Of a DNA stretch of 64,000 nucleotides, positions 26,524 to 34,713 are shown one piece after another; the first letter of the stretch is position 1, and every line of letters begins with the position of its first letter. The position numbers were made by a program, and so were the translations under genes. The notes under the pieces are model-generated. The model was not told the DNA's origin and did no database searches. It saw nothing but the letters and a program-made list of their open reading frames with translations. The stretch comes from Halobaculum halobium (GTDB lineage: Archaea; Halobacteriota; Halobacteria; Halobacteriales; Haloferacaceae): positions 806,001-870,000 of the forward strand of contig NZ_CP126158.1 in NCBI RefSeq assembly GCF_030127145.1. Direction: 5' to 3'.

Positions 26524-28449
26524 ATGGCGACTAACAAGATCCTCGGAATCGACCTCGGGACCACGAACTCCGCGTTCGCGGTGATGGAGGGGGACGACCC
26601 CGAGATAATCGTGAACGGCGAGGGCGACCGAACGACGCCGTCGGTGGTCGCGTTCACCGACGACGGCGAGCGACTCGTCGGCAAGCCCGCGAAGAACCAG
26701 GCCGTGCAGAATCCGGACCGCACGATCCAGTCGATCAAGCGGCACATGGGCGATGAGGACTACGCCGTCGACATCGACGGCGAGGACTACACGCCCCAGC
26801 AGATCTCGGCGATGATCCTCCAGAAGATCAAGCGCGACGCCGAGGAGTACCTCGGCGACGACGTGGAGAAGGCGGTCATCACGGTCCCCGCCTACTTCAA
26901 CGACAAGCAGCGCCAGGCGACGAAGGACGCCGGCGAGATCGCCGGCTTCGAGGTCGAACGCATCGTCAACGAGCCGACCGCCGCGTCGATGGCGTACGGC
27001 CTCGACGACGAGTCCGACCAGACCGTCATGGTGTACGACCTCGGGGGCGGCACCTTCGACGTGTCCGTCCTCGACCTGGGCGGCGGCGTGTACGAGGTCG
27101 TCGCCACGAACGGCGACAACGACCTCGGCGGCGACGACTGGGACGAGGCGATCATCGACCACCTCGCCGACGAGTTCCAAAACGACCACGGCATCGATCT
27201 GCGCGAGGACCGCCAGGCGCTCCAGCGCCTGAAAGACGCCGCCGAGGAGGCGAAGATCGAGCTCTCCTCGCGCAAGCAGGCCAGCGTCAACCTCCCGTTC
27301 ATCACGGCGACCGACTCCGGCCCGGTCCACCTCGAAACCGAGATCACCCGCGCGACGTTCGAGAGCATCTCCGAAGACCTCATCGAGCGCACCGTCGGCC
27401 CGACCGAGCAGGCGCTCGCGGACGCCGGCTACGACGCCGACGACATCGACGAGGTCATTCTCGTCGGCGGCTCCACCCGGATGCCGCAGGTCCAGGAGAA
27501 GGTCGAGGAGATCCTCGGCACCGAGCCGAAGAAGAACGTCAACCCCGACGAGGCGGTCGCGCTGGGCGCGGCTATCCAGGGCGGCGTCCTCTCGGGCGAC
27601 GTGGACGACCTCGTGCTGCTCGACGTGACGCCCCTCTCGCTGGGGATCGAGGTGAAGGGCGGGCTGTTCGAGCGTCTCATCGACAAGAACACCACCATTC
27701 CGACCGAGGAGTCGAAGATCTTCACCACCGCGGCCGCGAACCAGACCTCGGTGCAGGTTCGCGTCTTCCAGGGCGAGCGCGAGATCGCCGAGGAGAACGA
27801 GCTGCTCGGGGAGTTCCAGCTCACCGGCATCCCGCCGGCGCCCGCGGGCACCCCGCAGATCGAGGTGTCGTTCAACATCGACGAGAACGGCATCGTGAAC
27901 GTCGAGGCCGAAGACCAGGGCTCGGGCAACGCCGAGTCGATCACCATCGAGGGCGGCGCCGGCCTCTCCGACGACCAGATCGAGCAGATGCAGGAGGAGG
28001 CCGAGCAGCACGCCGAGGAGGACGAGGAGCGTCGCCGCCGCATCGAGGCCCGCAACGAGGCCGAGAGCGCGGTCCAGCGCGCCGAGACCCTGCTCGAGGA
28101 GAACGAGGAGGAGATCGACGAGGACCTCGAATCTGACATCCGCGAGGAGATCGAGGCGCTGGAGGAGACGCTCGCCGACGAGGACGCCGAGACCGAGGAA
28201 CTCGAGGACGCGACCGAGAGCCTCTCGGAGGCGCTTCAGGAGATCGGCAAGCAGATGTACCAGCAGCAGGCCCAGGCCGGTCCCGGCGGCGCGGGCGGCC
28301 CCGAGGGCGCCGCGGGCGCGGGTCCCGGCGGCATGGGCGGTATGGGCGGCATGGGCGGTCAGGGTCCCGGCGGGGCCGCTGACGCCGAGGGCGACGAGGA
28401 GTACGTCGACGCCGACTTCGAGGACGTGGACGAGGACGAGGACGAATAG
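26524..28449 (+). CDS. dnaK: Hsp70 chaperone DnaK
   Basis: ATP-driven protein-folding chaperone, 641 residues. The actin-like ATPase domain starts [13 protein letters not shown] and includes [12 protein letters not shown] and [10 protein letters not shown]; the substrate-binding domain begins near residue 385 with [10 protein letters not shown] helical lid and a Gly/Met-rich stretch ([12 protein letters not shown]) precede the acidic end [15 protein letters not shown]. Works with GrpE and DnaJ, both encoded within 4 kb on the same strand. Haloarchaeal DnaK is thought to be of bacterial origin. Confidence 0.97.
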   Translation: MATNKILGIDLGTTNSAFAVMEGDDPEIIVNGEGDRTTPSVVAFTDDGERLVGKPAKNQAVQNPDRTIQSIKRHMGDEDYAVDIDGEDYTPQQISAMILQKIKRDAEEYLGDDVEKAVITVPAYFNDKQRQATKDAGEIAGFEVERIVNEPTAASMAYGLDDESDQTVMVYDLGGGTFDVSVLDLGGGVYEVVATNGDNDLGGDDWDEAIIDHLADEFQNDHGIDLREDRQALQRLKDAAEEAKIELSSRKQASVNLPFITATDSGPVHLETEITRATFESISEDLIERTVGPTEQALADAGYDADDIDEVILVGGSTRMPQVQEKVEEILGTEPKKNVNPDEAVALGAAIQGGVLSGDVDDLVLLDVTPLSLGIEVKGGLFERLIDKNTTIPTEESKIFTTAAANQTSVQVRVFQGEREIAEENELLGEFQLTGIPPAPAGTPQIEVSFNIDENGIVNVEAEDQGSGNAESITIEGGAGLSDDQIEQMQEEAEQHAEEDEERRRRIEARNEAESAVQRAETLLEENEEEIDEDLESDIREEIEALEETLADEDAETEELEDATESLSEALQEIGKQMYQQQAQAGPGGAGGPEGAAGAGPGGMGGMGGMGGQGPGGAADAEGDEEYVDADFEDVDEDEDE

Positions 28450-28466
28450 TCCTCGTTCTCGTCTGC

Positions 28467-28489
28467 TCACGAGAGCGTTGTGCTCGTGA
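28467..28489. terminator. Stem-loop after dnaK
   Basis: TCACGAG (28467-28473) and CTCGTGA (28483-28489) pair perfectly around a nine-base loop, 18 bases after the dnaK stop. No T run follows on the plus strand, so a role in ending or stabilising the dnaK message is only suggested. Confidence 0.35.
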
Positions 28490-28682
28490 ACGTGGACGAC
28501 GGGGAGGACGCGTAAGCGTTCGAGGGGTCGGCCTCGATCCGAAGGCCGAATCGGTCGCCGAGTCGGCAGCCGTTTCGGTTCTCATTCGACGGATCTCGCT
28601 TCGAGCACGGGAACCCGGACCGACCCCGCCGTCGCCACGAACTCGGGCCGCAGCGGTCACTCCGCGGTCGGTCAGACATCAG

Positions 28683-28707
28683 AAAAAACCTCGTACGCGG
28701 GACGAGG
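28683..28707 (-). terminator. Hairpin plus T6 terminator of the PRC-barrel gene
   Basis: On the minus strand CCTCGT (28707-28702) and ACGAGG (28694-28689) form a stem around a seven-base loop and are followed at once by six T (28688-28683). It begins 7 bases after the stop of the PRC-barrel gene. Confidence 0.65.
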
Positions 28708-28713
28708 GGACGT

Positions 28714-28959
28714 TTAGGAGCCGTCCTTGAGTCGGATCTCGTCGTCGGTGACGGTGTCGATTCGGTCGTTTTCGAGGGCGTAGTCCCCCTCGTCCGCGTC
28801 GCCCCAGCCGAGTTTCGAACGGATCGAATCGGCGAGGCCGGGGTCGGCGTTCACGTAGGCCGTTCCGGACTTGACCTCGGTGACCATTCCGATCTTTCGA
28901 CCGCCGGAGTCGAGTACCGCCTTGCCTTCGTCGTCCTCGGTAACGTGGTTTCGCTCCAT
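28714..28959 (-). CDS. PRC-barrel domain protein
   Basis: An 81-residue protein made of one PRC-barrel domain: GKAVLDSGGRKIGMVTEVKS, then GTAYVNADPGLADSIRSKLGW and a final DTVTDDEIRLK. PRC-barrels bind RNA or protein partners; haloarchaeal single-domain members are common and largely uncharacterised. ATG 28959 is preferred to a longer frame start because the family begins there. A clear terminator follows. Confidence 0.88.
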   Translation of the reverse strand: MERNHVTEDDEGKAVLDSGGRKIGMVTEVKSGTAYVNADPGLADSIRSKLGWGDADEGDYALENDRIDTVTDDEIRLKDGS

Positions 28960-29141
28960 TGCCGGTGAGCGGACGCCTCCCGCGAGCATTGTTATAGAGG
29001 TCGTTCGCGAACGGGATACGTGGTAGACTCGCGCTTGATCGGATGTGGCCGTCCGTACCCCGTCGCAGCCCACGGGGTTATCGACGACTCGTTCGGTTGG
29101 GTGCCGCCGCCGCGCCTCGACGGCGTCGCGGCCGATCAGTC

Positions 29142-29903
29142 CTACTCGTCGGTCTCGTCCAGTCGGTCGACCAGCGAGTCGACGTGGTCGATGCCGACCA
29201 CAGCGACGATGTCGTCGTCCTCGCTCCCGTCGCCGCCGAGTTCCGTAAGCCGATCAGCCATCTCCGCCTCTCTGGCGGCGTCCTCGAGCCGGGAGGCCCG
29301 AGAGCGGCTCGCGGTCCGAAACGCGTTCATAAACGAGCGGCACCGACGGACCTCCTCGCGTTCGTGACGCGCCTGGTCGGCGGGGCTGTCCGTCCATGCG
29401 ACGCCGTGAGGAGTCGGCGAGGCGACGTCGAGACGGACCGGAGTGCGGGCGCCCACGACCGCCGCGGCCCCACACAAGAGCGCGTGTTTCGTCGTTTCGA
29501 CGGCGCTGGAGACGACGTTTCGAACCGTCTCCACCGGCGGCCGATCCCGAAGCAGGGTTCGTCCCAACCGGCGGAAGAAGCCGCCGGTCGGCCGGTCGAT
29601 ACCGACGATGACATCGGCATCGGCGGCCTGGATCGCCGCGCTCATCTCGCCGCCGAGGGCGGGCGGCGTCCGGTCGACGGCCGCGTACTGCTCGAACAGC
29701 GTCAGCGAGATCGGCGGTAACTCCAACGCGAGCACCGCGGGGTCGACGTCCCGGATAACGTGACGAACCCGGTAGACGCTCGCCGGGTGGTCGTGGACGA
29801 CGCCGACGAGCGTCACCGTCGCGTGGCCGTTCGAGACCTGTTGGACGTGCTCGCCGGTCACCCGCGGGTCGGAATCGACGTCGATTGTCGCTGGAGTATC
29901 CAT
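29142..29903 (-). CDS. TraB/GumN-family protein, membrane-free
   Basis: A 253-residue member of the TraB superfamily. The domain's first motif is VTLVGVVHDHPASVYRV with the acidic pair VLALELPP (about 30-65), and the last is VVGIDHVDSLVDRL near the C-terminus. Longer archaeal TraB proteins carry a membrane region after the domain; this one ends without it. The central part contains LCGAAAVVGARTPV and a basic helix SFMNAFRTASRSRASRLED. Tiki/TraB proteins are putative metalloproteases, but the activity of archaeal forms is unknown. Confidence 0.75.
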   Translation of the reverse strand: MDTPATIDVDSDPRVTGEHVQQVSNGHATVTLVGVVHDHPASVYRVRHVIRDVDPAVLALELPPISLTLFEQYAAVDRTPPALGGEMSAAIQAADADVIVGIDRPTGGFFRRLGRTLLRDRPPVETVRNVVSSAVETTKHALLCGAAAVVGARTPVRLDVASPTPHGVAWTDSPADQARHEREEVRRCRSFMNAFRTASRSRASRLEDAAREAEMADRLTELGGDGSEDDDIVAVVGIDHVDSLVDRLDETDE

Positions 29904-30173
29904 CGTAGGGCGTAGTTACGGGGGCTTAGTACGGGCTTAGTTAACGCCGTCGCCCGAGGCAAACCGACCGGCACGGCGGCCGTCGCGCATGAATCGTCCT
30001 CGGTATCCGACGCAGTCTACCGTCGAGGTGCCGTTGGCGACGCCGGCTCGCCGGTGGGGTCGGTGACGGCGGATCGATCGAACGCCGAGTCGGTGATCGA
30101 CCGTGCGCGTCGATCAGTCCTCCCGCGAGCCACGCGATTGAAATAGCACGAGCGTTCAACCAACGAACAACGA
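29904..30173. promoter_or_regulatory. Divergent intergenic region upstream of dnaJ
   Basis: 270 bases between the TraB-like gene (minus) and dnaJ (plus). No protein frame with acidic bias is seen. TTGAAATAG at 30138-30146 is 28-36 bases before the dnaJ ATG and is the best TATA candidate. Confidence 0.45.
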
Positions 30174-31352
30174 ATGAGCGAGGACTTCTACGACGTGCTC
30201 GGAGTCTCACGGGACGCCTCCGAGGAGGAAATCAAGCAGGCGTACCGCCAGAAGGCAACCGAGTACCACCCCGACGTCAGCGACGAGCCCGACGCCGAGG
30301 AGAAGTTCAAACAGGTCAAGAAGGCCAAGGAGGTCCTCACCGACGAGGAGAAGCGCCAGGCGTACGACCAGATGGGTCACGACCAGTTCGAGCAGGCCGA
30401 GAAGCGCGGCGGCTTCGACGGCGGCCCCGGCGGCGCTGGCGGGGGAATGGGCGGCGGTCCCTTCGGCGGCGGAGGGATGGGCGGCGGAATGGGTGGCGGC
30501 GGGGGAATGGGCGGTCTCGGAGATATCTTCGAGGAGTTCTTCGGGGGTGGCGGCGGCGGTCGGGGCGGCCCGCGTCCCGGGAAGGACCTCCGGACGAACC
30601 TCGACGTCACGCTCCAGGAGGCGCACGACGGCGTCACCAAGCAGTTCTCCGTCGCCCGCCCGACCCGCTGTGCGGAGTGCGACGGCGAGGGTCACCCCGA
30701 GGACGCAGACGTGCAGACGTGCCCGCAGTGTGACGGTCGCGGGCAGGTCCGGCAGGTGCAGCAGACCCCGCTCGGACGCGTTCAGCAGACCGGCACGTGT
30801 CCGCGGTGTGAGGGCGACGGCGAACTGTACTCCGAGGACTGCGCCGTCTGCGACGGCTCCGGGATCACCCGCGAGGAGAGCTCTCTCACAGTGGACGTCC
30901 CCGCGGGGATTCAAGGCGGCCAGACGCTGCGGATGGACGGCGAGGGCGCCCCCGGCGAGCCCGGCGCGCGCGACGGCGACCTGCTCATCGAGGTGCGCGT
31001 CGAGGGGGACGACCGCTTCGAGCGCGACGGCGCCGACCTCAACCTCACTGAGCCGGTCTCGTTCCCGCAGGCCGTCTTCGGCGACACGATCCAATTGGAG
31101 ACGCTCGACGGCAGCGTCGAGTTCGAGGTACCCGCCGGCACGCAAAGCGGCGAGACGTTCCGACTGAAGGGCAAGGGAATGCCCCGGCTGCGCCGCCGCG
31201 GCAACGGGGACCTCTACGTGCAGGTGCAGGTCGTCACGCCTGACGATCTCACGAGCGAGCAGCGCGAGGCGCTGAAGGAGTTCGCGGAGGCCGGCGGCGA
31301 GGAGATCGACGTGAGCGAGGGGTTCTTCGAGAAGATCAAGAAGTCGCTGTAG
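30174..31352 (+). CDS. dnaJ: Hsp40 co-chaperone DnaJ
   Basis: Type I DnaJ of 392 residues that delivers substrates to DnaK and stimulates its ATPase. J domain 1-68 with the HPD motif (EYHPDVSD), a Gly/Phe/Met-rich linker (about 80-135), and the four zinc-finger motifs CAECDGEG, CPQCDGRG, CPRCEGDG and CAVCDGSG. The C-terminal substrate-binding beta domains end FFEKIKKSL. It is 1.7 kb beyond dnaK, separated by two minus-strand genes, so it is a separate transcription unit. Confidence 0.97.
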   Translation: MSEDFYDVLGVSRDASEEEIKQAYRQKATEYHPDVSDEPDAEEKFKQVKKAKEVLTDEEKRQAYDQMGHDQFEQAEKRGGFDGGPGGAGGGMGGGPFGGGGMGGGMGGGGGMGGLGDIFEEFFGGGGGGRGGPRPGKDLRTNLDVTLQEAHDGVTKQFSVARPTRCAECDGEGHPEDADVQTCPQCDGRGQVRQVQQTPLGRVQQTGTCPRCEGDGELYSEDCAVCDGSGITREESSLTVDVPAGIQGGQTLRMDGEGAPGEPGARDGDLLIEVRVEGDDRFERDGADLNLTEPVSFPQAVFGDTIQLETLDGSVEFEVPAGTQSGETFRLKGKGMPRLRRRGNGDLYVQVQVVTPDDLTSEQREALKEFAEAGGEEIDVSEGFFEKIKKSL

Positions 31353-31404
31353 CGGTCGGCCGCGAACGCGCCGTCACGGCTGCGAACCGACCGTCTCCGC
31401 CCGC

Positions 31405-31944
31405 TCAGGACAGCTGGGCCGCCAGGTCCGCTTCCGTGATGATCCCGACGGCGTCGCCCCCGTCGGTGACGACGACCGCCTTGTAGTGCTCCAGCAGGTT
31501 CCGGATCTCGTCGACGGTCGCGTCCGGGCTCACCGGCGGGAACGACTCCGACATCACCTCGCTGACCGGGAGCTCGGCGGCGTCCTCGCCGGCCTGGTTC
31601 ACGTCCGAGAAGGAGATCGACCCGACGGGCGTCCCGTTCTGGATCACCGGAAGCTGCGAGTACGCCTCCTCCTCCATCAGGTCGACTGCCTCGCGCACGG
31701 AATCGTCCGGGGCGACGCTGATCACCGACTCGTGCATGATGTCGCGGGCCCGCACGACGCCCCCCTCGACCTCGTCGAGCGCCTCGACGATGCGCCGGAG
31801 CGTCGACAGGCGCGGGTCCACGTCTCCGCCCTCGATGCGGGCGATCAAGGGCTGGGACACGTCCGCGCGCTCGGCGAGCGCGCTCTGGGTCAGATCGAGC
31901 GACGTCCGCCGCTCGCGAAGGTCCTGCGGCGTCGGGAGTTCCAT
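31405..31944 (-). CDS. HTH-CBS transcriptional regulator
   Basis: A 179-residue protein with an XRE-type helix-turn-helix (LTQSALAERADVSQPLIARI, residues about 19-38) followed by two CBS domains (about 65-120, MHESVISVAPDDSVREAV; and 126-179, MSESFPPVSPDATVDEI). CBS pairs usually sense adenylate nucleotides or ions, so DNA binding is probably ligand-controlled. A perfect 7+3+7 palindrome lies 8-24 bases before the start codon, strongly suggesting autoregulation. Confidence 0.92.
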   Translation of the reverse strand: MELPTPQDLRERRTSLDLTQSALAERADVSQPLIARIEGGDVDPRLSTLRRIVEALDEVEGGVVRARDIMHESVISVAPDDSVREAVDLMEEEAYSQLPVIQNGTPVGSISFSDVNQAGEDAAELPVSEVMSESFPPVSPDATVDEIRNLLEHYKAVVVTDGGDAVGIITEADLAAQLS

Positions 31945-31951
31945 ACCGAGG

Positions 31952-31968
31952 AATTACCCGAGGTAATT
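31952..31968 (-). promoter_or_regulatory. Palindromic operator at the HTH-CBS promoter
   Basis: AATTACC-CGA-GGTAATT is a perfect inverted repeat of 7-base arms. On the minus strand it overlaps the TATA-like run CTTTTTAATTACC (31974-31962) and ends 8 bases before the ATG, so a bound dimer would block initiation. The same bases also contain two adjacent 11-base near-direct copies ending CCTCGG. Confidence 0.75.
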
Positions 31969-32014
31969 AAAAAGGGTTCGGTCGCGCTCGTGAGCGACGA
32001 CTTCCGAGACGGCC

Positions 32015-32377
32015 TTACTCGTCCTCGTCGTCGGCTTCCGTCTCGATGATGTCGATAACGTCGAGCGGCACGTCGCGGAGGGCGCCGCCGATCTCGCTTT
32101 TCGCGATCCGGGTGGCGTGTTCCTCGCTGTCGGCGTTGAACACCTCGATCTCAAGCATCAGTCCGACCAGGGCGGTCGAAGCCGCGATGAACGCCGAGTC
32201 GAACGGCTCTCCGCAGGCGGGACACGGCGTCGCGCCCACCTCGACGTCGACGAACTCCTTGTTCGCCTCGTTGAGTCGGCGCCCAGCCTCGCTGACGGCG
32301 ACACCGATCGCGTCGTCGATCGCCTCCACGTCTCGAACCAACCAGGCCGCCTCCAGCGCGACGAGATAGTTGCTCAT
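32015..32377 (-). CDS. UPF0212/DUF555 family protein
   Basis: A 120-residue conserved archaeal protein starting SNYLVALEAAWLVRDV. A CPACG pair near residue 52 may be half of a zinc site, which would then need a dimer. The C-terminal half has IAKSEIGGALRDVPLDVIDI and ends in an acidic tail. No function is known. ATG 32377 has a TTATTG box 24-29 bases upstream on the minus strand; upstream in-frame residues are basic and not family-like. Confidence 0.9.
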   Translation of the reverse strand: MSNYLVALEAAWLVRDVEAIDDAIGVAVSEAGRRLNEANKEFVDVEVGATPCPACGEPFDSAFIAASTALVGLMLEIEVFNADSEEHATRIAKSEIGGALRDVPLDVIDIIETEADDEDE

Positions 32378-32615
32378 ACACACCTTCGCCGACCTGTGGA
32401 CAATAACCCGTTGATTCCCCGGGCCCGTGTCAGTCGATCGTCGACGGTGGTGGTTCGGGAGTTCGAACGGCGGGCGATAAATGTGTGAACCCCTAATAGA
32501 TAGTCCGTATATTAAAACGAATGGGCTTATTGAATTGCAATAATCCACTACTTCAGATAAGATTCACTCGAAAGAGTTAATACCACAATCCGCATCTGCA
32601 GACCGTACGCAACCG
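32378..32615. promoter_or_regulatory. AT-rich divergent intergenic region
   Basis: 238 bases between the UPF0212 gene and a small plus-strand gene. From about 32480 to 32590 the sequence is much richer in A+T than the rest of the window and contains a dyad TTATTG/CAATAA (32527-32532, 32538-32543). It could hold promoters, an operator or a foreign fragment. Confidence 0.5.
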
Positions 32616-32795
32616 ATGTCACTCAGATCGCTGACCACGGCCCTGACGCTGTATCGCGGCACGTCGCTCACCCTCGAACGGGCGGCCACCCACGGCGGCA
32701 TCTCGCCGGCCGAGTTGGAGTCGGGGCTGCGGAGCCAAGGCGTCCCGGTCCCGGAATGCGAGCGCGCGAGCACGACCGAACGAGCCCGCGACTGA
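32616..32795 (+). CDS. Very small HTH-like haloarchaeal protein
   Basis: A 59-residue protein, MSLRSLTTALTLYRGTSLTL at its start, with the HTH-like core LERAATHGGISPAELESGL. I recall a small haloarchaeal family with this pattern (possibly DUF7317, from memory). The stop TGA is at 32793-32795. The frame shows normal third-position GC bias, which supports coding. Role unknown. Confidence 0.65.
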   Translation: MSLRSLTTALTLYRGTSLTLERAATHGGISPAELESGLRSQGVPVPECERASTTERARD

Positions 32796-33025
32796 TCCCT
32801 GTCGCCTCCCGATCCATGTCCCACAGTCACTCCTCGATCCGCGTCCCGACGGCCACGATGGGAATCCGCACGACACCCGCTGGTTCGCCGTAAGTTATGG
32901 GAAACCCTCGCGTCCGTGCCCCGGAACGTCTGGTCCTCACGGAACGAGATCAGGTGACCGTCGCGAACAACGGGCCGAGAAGAAAACCGACAGACTGCGA
33001 CGTGATCCACCTCGGGACGGAGCCG

Positions 33026-33060
33026 ATATACTTATTAGGAGGTACGCCAGCACAAGGTGA
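33026..33060 (+). promoter_or_regulatory. TATA box and Shine-Dalgarno site of the 63-residue membrane protein
   Basis: ATATACTTATTA (33026-33037) is a strong TATA element 31-42 bases before the ATG at 33068. AGGTGA (33055-33060) lies 7 bases before the ATG and matches the 16S anti-SD. A clear SD is unusual here and fixes this start. Confidence 0.6.
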
Positions 33061-33067
33061 CACCGGT

Positions 33068-33259
33068 ATGACCCACGCTGCCCGAGCCGCCCGCCGCGCT
33101 GGCATCCACGCGCTCCACCACCTGACCCTGCTCACGGGGATCCTCGCGTTCCCGTTCGTGCTCCTCACCCGAAACGCGGGAGTTTCCCTCCCGGTCGGAG
33201 CGGTCGTCTCCCGGATCCACGACACGTACGATCGGGTCGTCGACGCGACTGACAAGTAA
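33068..33259 (+). CDS. Small membrane protein (63 aa)
   Basis: A 63-residue protein with one or two membrane segments (about 16-48: HLTLLTGILAFPFVLLT then AGVSLPVGAVVSRI) and a basic N-terminus (THAARAARRAGIHALHH). No family recognised. The SD and TATA sites fix the ATG at 33068 instead of a possible upstream start in the same frame. It lies 172 bases upstream of the proteasome beta gene. Confidence 0.65.
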   Translation: MTHAARAARRAGIHALHHLTLLTGILAFPFVLLTRNAGVSLPVGAVVSRIHDTYDRVVDATDK

Positions 33260-33400
33260 CGACCCCGACGCTCGAACACGGCCGTCCGCGGCGTTTTCGC
33301 ACAGAGACAGCACGCAAAGAGCCACGTCGCCAGTGACCGCGACGACGACGCCGAGACCGGAAGATAGCGCCGCCGTCGGCTGAGTTCCTCAAAGGGTGCA

Positions 33401-33406
33401 TTTATC
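33401..33406 (+). promoter_or_regulatory. TATA-like box of psmB
   Basis: TTTATC is centred about 29 bases before the ATG at 33432, which predicts a leaderless proteasome beta message. Confidence 0.55.
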
Positions 33407-33431
33407 AGCGACGCTCCCTAATCGAGCGGTA

Positions 33432-34157
33432 ATGCGACCATCTAGTGACCTCGCGGACCTCGACGCCACCAGTGGCGACGAAACCGTGTTCGGGCCGGAA
33501 CTCGGCGAGTTCCCCAACGCCGACGAGCGCCGTGCGCAGTCGACCGGCGAAGGCGAGATGAAGACCGGGACGACCACCGTCGGCCTGCGGACGAACGACG
33601 GCGTCGTGCTCGCGACCGATATGCGCGCCTCGCTGGGCCGGATGGTCTCCTCGAAAGACGTGCAGAAGGTCGAGCAGATCCACCCGACGGGCGCGCTCAC
33701 CATCGCGGGCTCGGTGTCGGCCGCGCAGAATCTCATCCAGACGCTGAAGGCCGAGTCGAACCTCTACGAGGCGCGACGCGGCAAGGACATGAGCATGCAG
33801 GCGCTGTCGACGCTCACCGGGAACCTCCTTCGCTCGGGCGCGTTCTTCATCGTCCAGCCCATCCTCGGCGGCGTCGACGACGAGGGCGCCCACATCTACT
33901 CCATCGACGCGGCCGGCGGCATGACCGAGGAGGAGTACACCGTCACCGGCTCGGGGTCGCAGTTCGCCCTGGGCGTGCTCGAACAGGAGTACGACGACGA
34001 CCTGTCGATCGACGAGGCCAAGCGCGTCGCCGCGCGGTCGATCAAGTCGGCCGTCGAGCGCGACACCGCCTCCGGCAACGGGATCAACATGTGCGTCGTG
34101 ACCGACGAGGGCGTCGAGGTCACGAAGCACAAAGACATCGACGAGCTGACCGCCTGA
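33432..34157 (+). CDS. psmB: 20S proteasome beta subunit
   Basis: Catalytic subunit of the archaeal 20S proteasome, 241 residues. A propeptide of 46 residues ends MKTG; autocleavage would expose Thr47 in TTTVGL as the nucleophile. Counting from it, Asp17 (ATDMR) and Lys33 (SKDVQKV) of the catalytic site are present. ATG 33432 is supported by the TATA box and gives the family-typical propeptide length. The alpha subunit is not in the window. A PAC2-family protein is encoded 16 kb away. Confidence 0.97.
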   Translation: MRPSSDLADLDATSGDETVFGPELGEFPNADERRAQSTGEGEMKTGTTTVGLRTNDGVVLATDMRASLGRMVSSKDVQKVEQIHPTGALTIAGSVSAAQNLIQTLKAESNLYEARRGKDMSMQALSTLTGNLLRSGAFFIVQPILGGVDDEGAHIYSIDAAGGMTEEEYTVTGSGSQFALGVLEQEYDDDLSIDEAKRVAARSIKSAVERDTASGNGINMCVVTDEGVEVTKHKDIDELTA

Positions 34158-34248
34158 CGCTCAGGTCCCTCGTTTCGTCCGAGTCCTGGTTCTCGCTTGC
34201 TTCCCGGGACACCGCCGCTTTTGCGTACCCGCGGTCAACGCGGTAGCG

Positions 34249-34668
34249 ATGGCTACGGGCGCGCGGATCACGTCGATCGACGAGGTACCGGAGGCCGGCT
34301 CGTCCCTGTTCACCGTCAGCGACCGCCACGGCGACGACCGCGAGGCGATCCTCGTCCGCTGCGACGAGGAGCCCGGCGTTCGCGCGTGGATCAACGTCTG
34401 TCCCCACGAGTACCAGCGGCTCGACCGCGGCCGGGGAGCGGCGATCCGCGACGGGGAAGTGATCTGCCCGAAACACGGCTCCATGTTCGACACGTGCTCA
34501 GGCGACTGCGACAACGGCGAGGCAGCGGGGACGACGCTGACCGCCGTCGAGATCGCCGTCGACGACGGGACCGTGTACCTCGCCGACGAGGGGTACACGT
34601 ACCGCCACAACGGGGCTGGTGAGGACGGCGACGACGGCCCGAGTTCCACGTCCCACATCGGCTTCTAG
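34249..34668 (+). CDS. Rieske-type 2Fe-2S protein
   Basis: A 139-residue small Rieske protein, likely an electron carrier of the ferredoxin-component type. The cluster ligands are seen as VCPHEYQ (Cys and His) and CPKHGSMF (Cys and His), with further cysteines in DTCSGDC that may give a disulfide. No signal or membrane helix, so it is cytoplasmic. The partner oxygenase is not next to it. Confidence 0.9.
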   Translation: MATGARITSIDEVPEAGSSLFTVSDRHGDDREAILVRCDEEPGVRAWINVCPHEYQRLDRGRGAAIRDGEVICPKHGSMFDTCSGDCDNGEAAGTTLTAVEIAVDDGTVYLADEGYTYRHNGAGEDGDDGPSSTSHIGF

Positions 34669-34713
34669 CTCGGGAGGTGGCCGCGAGCGGACGCCGCCCG
34701 GTCGCCCGAGGCG

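Noticed and set aside
26509-28470. Very long open frame (653 codons) antisense to dnaK
   Set aside because: The GC-rich third positions of dnaK remove stops on the other strand. The translation is leucine/valine/arginine-rich and unlike any known family, while dnaK is certain.
28467-28679. 70-codon minus-strand frame after dnaK
   Set aside because: Composition is Ser/Arg/Pro-rich, it overlaps a stem-loop and the region next to the PRC-barrel terminator, and no family is recognised.
29941-30210. 89-codon minus-strand frame upstream of and overlapping dnaJ
   Set aside because: Strongly basic, low-complexity arginine/proline translation and overlap with the dnaJ start region indicate a shadow frame.
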